A stretch of 9,275 nt of DNA from Bacteroidales bacterium (GTDB lineage Bacteria; Bacteroidota; Bacteroidia; Bacteroidales; F082), in NCBI GenBank assembly GCA_024762735.1, contig JANTGU010000069.1, forward strand, positions 1 to 9,275. The letters are read 5' to 3'. Made by a program: the position numbers and the translations under genes. Below the pieces are notes generated by a model, which saw only the letters and a list, made by a program, of their open reading frames with translations, searched no databases and had not been told where the DNA came from. Below are positions 5,318 through 9,275 of this stretch, piece after piece (position 1 is the first letter of the stretch; each line of letters starts with the position of its first letter).

Positions 5318-6094
5318 ATGTTCAACTATTTACATATCGTAACATTGGTGTCGTTGATGCTTTTAGGGGTCAACACTTATGCTCAATTTGACACCGAACA
5401 GGCTGACACCAGTGAAGTAAAAATCCTTTATACTTACCAACGATCGTACGGCGTTACCGCTCACAACCTGGGGTTGGGTGCTCAATTCCGTTGGGGAAAA
5501 CGCCTCTCCTATTTTAAAACCCGTGTTTTTGAAATCGAGTTTCAAACCCTCCGGTCATGGAAACAGTCACGTCTTATTAATCCCTACGTGGTCAATTCAA
5601 GAAGCTATGTTTATGGTAAAATGAACGACGCCTTCACACTGCGGTTTGGTATGTTGTGGAAAAAACAGCTAAACCGCAAACCCTATTGGGGTGGTGTCGA
5701 GTTAAGATGGGTGTATGGTGGCGGGGCGAGCCTGGGCATTGCCAAACCGTACTATTTATACACCATGTACTTTTACGAGATTTCACCCGGTATTTACAAT
5801 TACAACATCGAAACGGAACGCTTTACCGACAATCCCAACTGGGACGACATTTATGGCAGAGCTCCCTTTTCCAAAGGACTGGGCGAGCTAAAGTTTTCAC
5901 CGGGATTATACATGAAAACAGGCCTTAGCTTCGATTACTCAAAGGATCATGCAAAAATTAAGACCCTGGAGGTAGGCGCTGCTTTGGACATTCTTCCCAC
6001 GGGTTTAACCATTATGTTCAACAACCCTAAAAGCATTGTTTTCCCAACCCTCTACCTCACCTTCTCCTGGGGGAAATGGTTTAACAACTATTAG
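5318..6094 (+). CDS. Probable outer-membrane beta-barrel protein, function unknown
   Basis: 258 aa from the ATG at 5318. An upstream TTG at 5312 is in frame but would add only two residues before a good signal peptide, so I prefer the ATG. Residues 1-22 are a signal peptide with the typical YA|Q cleavage site. The mature protein is very rich in Tyr, Trp, Phe and Gly in alternating patterns (for example NLGLGAQFRWGKR 50-62, SRSYVYGKMN 94-103, KPYWGGVELRWVYGGGASLG 121-140). It ends in strand-like LYLTFSWGKWFNNY with a terminal aromatic residue, as outer-membrane barrels do. I recognise the general sequence style as a conserved Bacteroidota hypothetical family but know no function. It follows the small lipoprotein gene and is convergent with the broken tetR. 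No terminator is evident directly after it. Confidence 0.83.
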   Translation: MFNYLHIVTLVSLMLLGVNTYAQFDTEQADTSEVKILYTYQRSYGVTAHNLGLGAQFRWGKRLSYFKTRVFEIEFQTLRSWKQSRLINPYVVNSRSYVYGKMNDAFTLRFGMLWKKQLNRKPYWGGVELRWVYGGGASLGIAKPYYLYTMYFYEISPGIYNYNIETERFTDNPNWDDIYGRAPFSKGLGELKFSPGLYMKTGLSFDYSKDHAKIKTLEVGAALDILPTGLTIMFNNPKSIVFPTLYLTFSWGKWFNNY

Positions 6095-6107
6095 AAGAGA
6101 CAAGGCA

Positions 6108-6187
6108 GCAATGAGTAAATGCGTGTATGATTAAATGATTGAATGTGTGAATGCTTAAATGCATGAATGTTTGAATGTTTGAATGTC
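6108..6187. repeat. Degenerate 8-bp tandem repeat, about ten units
   Basis: From 6116 to 6187 nine consecutive 8-bp units fit TRAATGNN (one unit has TGTATGAT), and 6108-6115 fits the same frame more loosely. Units include TAAATGCG, TGAATGTG, TAAATGCA, TGAATGTT (twice in a row) and TGAATGTC. It begins 13 bp after the barrel-gene stop and is not coding. The pattern resembles the AATG-rich tracts often seen between Bacteroidota genes. Confidence 0.8.
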
Positions 6188-6523
6188 TCTCCACCACAAA
6201 TTTCCTGTTTTGATGTTAAGGCAAACCCGACACGGGCGTTGCTGTTGTATGCTTTAACTGCAGCATCCGCGCAGCCAACAGAACAATCTCTTTAATTATT
6301 TTGCTGTTATGATTAACAAGCTATATTTAAACGACATAACTATAAACATGTCATTAAAGTAACGAGAATATGGAAAGCATTATAAAAAGAAAAGGATTAT
6401 CTCCAAAAGAAGAAAAGAGCAGATACCAGAAAGTCTCCCTCCCAAATATGACACATAACGACTTGTGTCACACATGACAATATTACCTTTATGGCCTATT
6501 ATGTTTTTTGGTCGGAACCGGTA
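6188..6523. other. Gene-free stretch between the barrel gene and the broken tetR
   Basis: About 336 bp with no supportable gene. A stem at 6242-6281 (CTGTTG with CAACAG outside, ATGCT with AGCAT inside) is followed by a T-rich tract (TCTCTTTAATTATTTT). It may serve as a weak terminator for the barrel gene. A 35-codon frame at 6370-6477 lacks a promoter and recognisable features. The right part holds an inverted repeat near a promoter-like element (6449-6491). The stretch could be the residue of a lost gene. Confidence 0.5.
6449..6491 (+). promoter_or_regulatory. Overlapping inverted repeats and a promoter-like element
   Basis: TGACACA (6449-6455) and TGTGTCA (6464-6470) are a perfect 7-bp inverted repeat with an 8-nt spacer. 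TGTCA (6466-6470) and TGACA (6475-6479) form a second, overlapping one. A TTG at 6463-6465 followed 18 nt later by TACCTTTA (6484-6491) resembles the Bacteroidota TTTG...TAnnTTTG promoter, with one mismatch in the -7 box. It points rightward, antisense into the broken tetR, and no plus-strand gene follows. It may be an orphaned operator/promoter. Confidence 0.35.
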
Positions 6524-7102
6524 TTAAACCGATATTCCTTTAATCAGAATCTGAATCAGGTCGTCGAAATGGGGACTTAAGGCGTCATATTTTCCCTGGA
6601 GGAAAAATAGGATTTCCAGCCCTTTAAACACCATGATAAATACATCAAGCAGTACATCCATTTTATCCGTTTGATCTTCAAACACACCGGAGTCGATACC
6701 TTGCTTAATGATACTTTTAAGCTGTTCCTTTTCCCAGACATCCATATCGACCCGAAGCTGATCTACAAATTCGAAATGCTCCATGAAGTCAGCCTTTAAC
6801 ACTTCATGATAATTGGCCGCTTTGTTTAATGCCGACATGCGGGTTAAAAGATACTATTTGATTTTTTCAACAGGGGTAAGCCCAGGATCGGTTACCACCA
6901 ACGCCCGTTCGGCTTTCAGGTTTTTCAACTCCTGCGCCACTACCTCGGTAAATAGTGCCTCCTTGCTGGCAAAGTGATAATACAACGAACCTTTGGCTTT
7001 GAGAGCCGTTCAGGCAATTTCATCCATCGATGTTTTGTAAAACCCAAACCTGATAAAGATGCGGTTAGCAACCGTGATGATCTTCTCTTTCGTGTTGTCC
7101 AT
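6524..7102 (-). pseudogene. TetR-family transcriptional regulator interrupted by two in-frame stops
   Basis: One continuous minus-strand frame runs from ATG 7102-7100 to TAA 6526-6524 (192 positions, normal TetR length) but contains TGA at codon 31 (7012-7010) and TAG at codon 83 (6856-6854). There is no frameshift. The N-terminal part is a clear TetR helix-turn-helix: IITVANRIFIRFGFYKTSMDE (8-28), the stop, then KAKGSLYYHFASKEALFTEVV (35-55). The C-terminal part looks like a normal ligand-binding and dimerisation domain (MDVLLDVFIMVFKGLEILFFL). Each stop is one C-to-T change from a plausible sense codon: CGA to TGA in MDEIA-x-TA, and CAG to TAG in KIK-x-YLL. An ATG at 6838 could restart a 104-aa fragment without the DNA-binding domain. 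It lies 120 bp downstream of acs on the same strand. A functional repressor is unlikely unless the stops are sequencing errors. Confidence 0.88.
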
Positions 7103-7138
7103 ATCTATGCCTTTCTAATCGACCATAAGAGTTTAAGT

Positions 7139-7154
7139 ATTCAAATATTTGAAT
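7139..7154. promoter_or_regulatory. 16-bp perfect palindrome upstream of the broken tetR
   Basis: ATTCAAATATTTGAAT is a perfect palindrome that ends 36 bp before the tetR start. Read on the minus strand it contains AATATTTG, one base from the TAnnTTTG -7 box, so the palindrome would overlap the promoter core. This position and symmetry fit the autoregulatory operator of a TetR-type repressor. A/T-rich palindromes can also occur by chance. Confidence 0.45.
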
Positions 7155-7222
7155 TAATAAGGATTATCATCCGGTTAAGTGATGGAAGTTGTTTACGATA
7201 TCCTTTTTTCTCCTTGGAGCCT

Positions 7223-9130
7223 TTACTTCAAAAGTTTGTTTTTTTCCACAATCTCCTCTACTATTTCGGGGTTGGTAAGGGTGGAGATATCGCCATAGTC
7301 ATCAGAACCAGCAGCAATTTTTTTAAGGATACGTCGCATAATTTTTCCCGACCGTGTTTTAGGCAACCCGGATACAAATAGTACCTGATCAGGGCGTGCA
7401 ATGGGGCTTATCATTTTACTCACACCTTTTTTGATAGAGTTCTTAAGCTCCTCTTCCGAATTTTCAGGAATATCCGTACAAACCACATAAGCATAAATTC
7501 CCTGTCCCTTAATCTCATGCGGAAAACCTACGACCGCTGATTCCGACACCAACGGATGCTCGTTGATGGCATTTTCAATTTCAGCAGTTCCCAACCTATG
7601 GCCGGATACATTGATAACATCATCCATTCTACCCAGGATACGATAGTAGCCATCCTCATCACGTTTTACCCCATCTCCTGTAAAGTAGAGCCCTTTATAC
7701 TGACTAAAATAAGAGTCGACATATCGTTGGTGATCTCCCCAGTGCGTTCGTGCCATGCCCGGCCAGGGGAATTTAATACAAAGGTTTCCCTGCACCCCTT
7801 TACCACACAATTTTTTTCCATCAGCATCCACTATTTGTGGTTGAATGCCCGGCAGCGGCAAGCTGGCAAAAGCAGGTTTTGTAGGAATAACACCAGCAAT
7901 AGCCGAAATCATAATGCCGCCTGTTTCGGTCTGCCACCAGGTATCCACAATAGGACATTTATTGTTTCCCACATGGTCATGATACCAGTGCCAGGCTTCT
8001 TCGTTAATGGGTTCACCCACAGTACCCAATACCCGCAAGGTTTCAGTCAAATCGATGTCCTGCACCCACTCTTGTCCCTGGGCTATCAACGAGCGGATAG
8101 CCGTAGGTGAGGTATAAAACTGATTGACTTTATGCTTTTTAATGATATCCCAGTAACGTCCGGCATCGGGGAAGGTAGGAATACCTTCAAACATAACCGA
8201 CGTGGCGCCTTCCAGCAACGGACCATAAACAATGTAGGAGTGTCCGGTAACCCAGCCAATATCGGCCGCACAGAAAAACACATCACCCGAACTGTACTGA
8301 AACACATTCCGAAAAGTATAGGCAGTGTACACCATATAGCCCCCGATAGTGTGTAGCACGCCTTTTGGACGTCCTGTCGAGCCACTGGTATAAAGAATGT
8401 ACAAGGGGTCTTCGGCATCCATAATCTCTGAGGGAGCAATGGCCTCCGCATGCGCCATTTCATCGTGCCACCAATGATCTCGCTTAACATTCCAGTCAAT
8501 CTTCTGTCCCGTACGTTTAACCACAATAGAAGAGGTGACAGAGGGACAGTCTGCCAATGCCTCATCAGCCACATCTTTTAAATGGATAACCTTGTTAGCA
8601 CGGTAACCCCCATCAGCTGTCACCAAAACTTTTGCTTCAGCATCTATAATGCGTTCAGCAAGTGCCTTGGCCGAAAAGCCAGCAAACACCACCGAGTGGA
8701 TGGCGCCAATTCGAGCGCAAGCCAGCATGGCAATCGTCAATTCAGGAATCATGGGCATATACATAGCCACCCTGTCACCTTTGCGCACGCCCTGGCTTCG
8801 TAGGACGTTGGCAAATTTCTGAACTTCGGTAAAAAGCTCATTATAGGTAATTTTCCGAACGGCTTCTTTAGGATCGTTGGGTTCCCAAATAATGGCTGTT
8901 TGGTTACCCAGCAAAAACTGATTTCGCTCAAAAATATTCTCGGTAATATTTAACTTACCTCCCTTAAACCATTCCACTTTAGGGTTTTGAAAATCCCATT
9001 CCAGCACCGAGTCCCATTTTTTTCGCCAGTAAAAGGTTTCAGCAATATTTGCCCAAAACCCGGTTGGGTTGGCCACACTTTTTTGATATTCGTGAATGTA
9101 CCCGCTAAGGGTGGTAATTTTTGGTACCAT
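7223..9130 (-). CDS. acs: Acetyl-CoA synthetase (AMP-forming)
   Basis: 635 aa, near the usual 630-655. In the cytoplasm it converts acetate, ATP and CoA to acetyl-CoA through an acetyl-AMP intermediate, allowing growth on or scavenging of acetate. The acetyl-CoA synthetase N-terminal region (about 9-66) precedes the adenylation domain. Its signatures are the P-loop YTSGSTGRPKG (247-257), DTWWQTETGG (396-405, W399 matching the tryptophan that limits the pocket to acetate) and YFTGD (482-486). The hinge and C-terminal domain show GRMDDVINVSGHR (500-512) and PKTRSGKIMRR (590-600), with the adenylation lysine K596 that is acetylated for control in other bacteria. All motifs are intact. A TAnnTTTG box lies about 35 bp upstream, and a strong terminator isolates the gene from whatever lies to the right. 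The broken tetR is downstream and may receive read-through. Confidence 0.97.
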   Translation of the reverse strand: MVPKITTLSGYIHEYQKSVANPTGFWANIAETFYWRKKWDSVLEWDFQNPKVEWFKGGKLNITENIFERNQFLLGNQTAIIWEPNDPKEAVRKITYNELFTEVQKFANVLRSQGVRKGDRVAMYMPMIPELTIAMLACARIGAIHSVVFAGFSAKALAERIIDAEAKVLVTADGGYRANKVIHLKDVADEALADCPSVTSSIVVKRTGQKIDWNVKRDHWWHDEMAHAEAIAPSEIMDAEDPLYILYTSGSTGRPKGVLHTIGGYMVYTAYTFRNVFQYSSGDVFFCAADIGWVTGHSYIVYGPLLEGATSVMFEGIPTFPDAGRYWDIIKKHKVNQFYTSPTAIRSLIAQGQEWVQDIDLTETLRVLGTVGEPINEEAWHWYHDHVGNNKCPIVDTWWQTETGGIMISAIAGVIPTKPAFASLPLPGIQPQIVDADGKKLCGKGVQGNLCIKFPWPGMARTHWGDHQRYVDSYFSQYKGLYFTGDGVKRDEDGYYRILGRMDDVINVSGHRLGTAEIENAINEHPLVSESAVVGFPHEIKGQGIYAYVVCTDIPENSEEELKNSIKKGVSKMISPIARPDQVLFVSGLPKTRSGKIMRRILKKIAAGSDDYGDISTLTNPEIVEEIVEKNKLLK

Positions 9131-9165
9131 AATGAACTGTTTTTTATGAATCCTTTAATTTCTCC

Positions 9166-9173
9166 CAAAGTTA
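9166..9173 (-). promoter_or_regulatory. acs: Bacteroidota -7 element for acs
   Basis: The minus strand reads TAACTTTG, an exact TAnnTTTG match, 35 bp upstream of the acs ATG. No -33 element at the usual spacing is evident. With the terminator just behind it, acs appears to be transcribed from its own promoter. Confidence 0.55.
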
Positions 9174-9204
9174 GCAAAATTTCAAAATCTTGAAGAGCGT
9201 TACA

Positions 9205-9240
9205 AAAAAAAGAGCCTGATATTAACCAGGCTCTTTTTTT
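9205..9240. terminator. Strong bidirectional intrinsic terminator
   Basis: AGAGCCTG (9211-9218) pairs perfectly with CAGGCTCT (9227-9234) around an 8-nt loop. The stem is flanked by six A on the left and six T on the right, so a T-run follows it on both strands. It would end a minus-strand gene located beyond 9240 before the acs promoter. The last bases of the window on the minus strand read GTTGTTGGT followed by TAA (9266-9264), which could be the end of such a gene, but nine bases are too few to claim it. Confidence 0.9.
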
Positions 9241-9275
9241 AAATAGATAGATATTGGCACTATTTAACCAACAAC

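Noticed and set aside
6108..6187. Possible CRISPR array
   Set aside because: Units are 8 bp with no spacers and are degenerate; there are no cas genes.
6370..6477. 35-codon plus-strand frame in the gene-free stretch
   Set aside because: No promoter box, signal peptide or recognisable motif; its end runs through the TGACACA inverted repeat. Probably chance.
6524..6838. Annotating the 104-codon frame as an independent small gene
   Set aside because: It is the in-frame C-terminal part of a full-length TetR frame starting at 7102; better described as a pseudogene.
8086..8574. 162-codon minus-strand frame inside acs
   Set aside because: It overlaps the acs adenylation domain in another frame; acs is intact with all motifs.
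9241..9275. Possible 3' end of a minus-strand gene at the right edge
   Set aside because: The terminator implies one and a TAA is present at 9266-9264, but only nine upstream bases are visible, which cannot support a gene call.

Overview
The window looks like chromosomal core DNA of a Bacteroidota member, probably Bacteroidales/Marinilabiliales-like; no finer placement is possible by eye. The signs are three exact TAnnTTTG boxes (the Bacteroidota -7 element) upstream of gene starts, almost no Shine-Dalgarno sequences (one clear exception at ung), signal peptides ending in HAQ or YAQ, a secreted protein of the type-IX-secretion style, and a PASTA protein lying next to ddl. No phage, transposase, CRISPR array, tRNA or rRNA was seen.

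Layout. At the left a minus-strand pair (1-1766) encodes a membrane-anchored three-PASTA-domain protein followed 3 nt later by a large exported protein that runs off the left edge. A 182-bp divergent promoter region separates it from a plus-strand pair: ddl (D-Ala-D-Ala ligase) and a four-helix membrane protein of unknown function. That second gene ends inside the 3' end of the convergent rdgB (a 32-bp overlap). rdgB (dITP/XTP pyrophosphatase) and ung (uracil-DNA glycosylase) lie on the minus strand as a nucleotide and DNA housecleaning pair. The 280-bp gap between them is packed with four inverted repeats. Divergent from ung are an unlisted 42-codon lipoprotein gene and a probable outer-membrane beta-barrel gene. 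A 430-bp gene-free stretch follows, holding an 8-bp-period tandem repeat and an inverted repeat next to a promoter-like sequence. On the minus strand then come a TetR-family regulator broken by two in-frame stop codons and acs (acetyl-CoA synthetase), with a strong bidirectional terminator upstream of acs.

How the genes work together. ddl supplies the D-Ala-D-Ala dipeptide for peptidoglycan, and the divergent PASTA protein may sense or bind peptidoglycan in the periplasm, so the left half has a cell-envelope theme. rdgB and ung both keep deaminated bases out of DNA: RdgB removes dITP/XTP from the pool, Ung removes uracil from DNA. acs activates acetate to acetyl-CoA. The broken tetR downstream of it was probably an autoregulator with a 16-bp palindrome in its own promoter; its target genes are not visible here.

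Most of the window is ordinary. The points most worth a second look are the doubly interrupted tetR, the palindrome cluster between ung and rdgB, the tiny Cys-rich lipoprotein, and the 8-bp tandem repeat.
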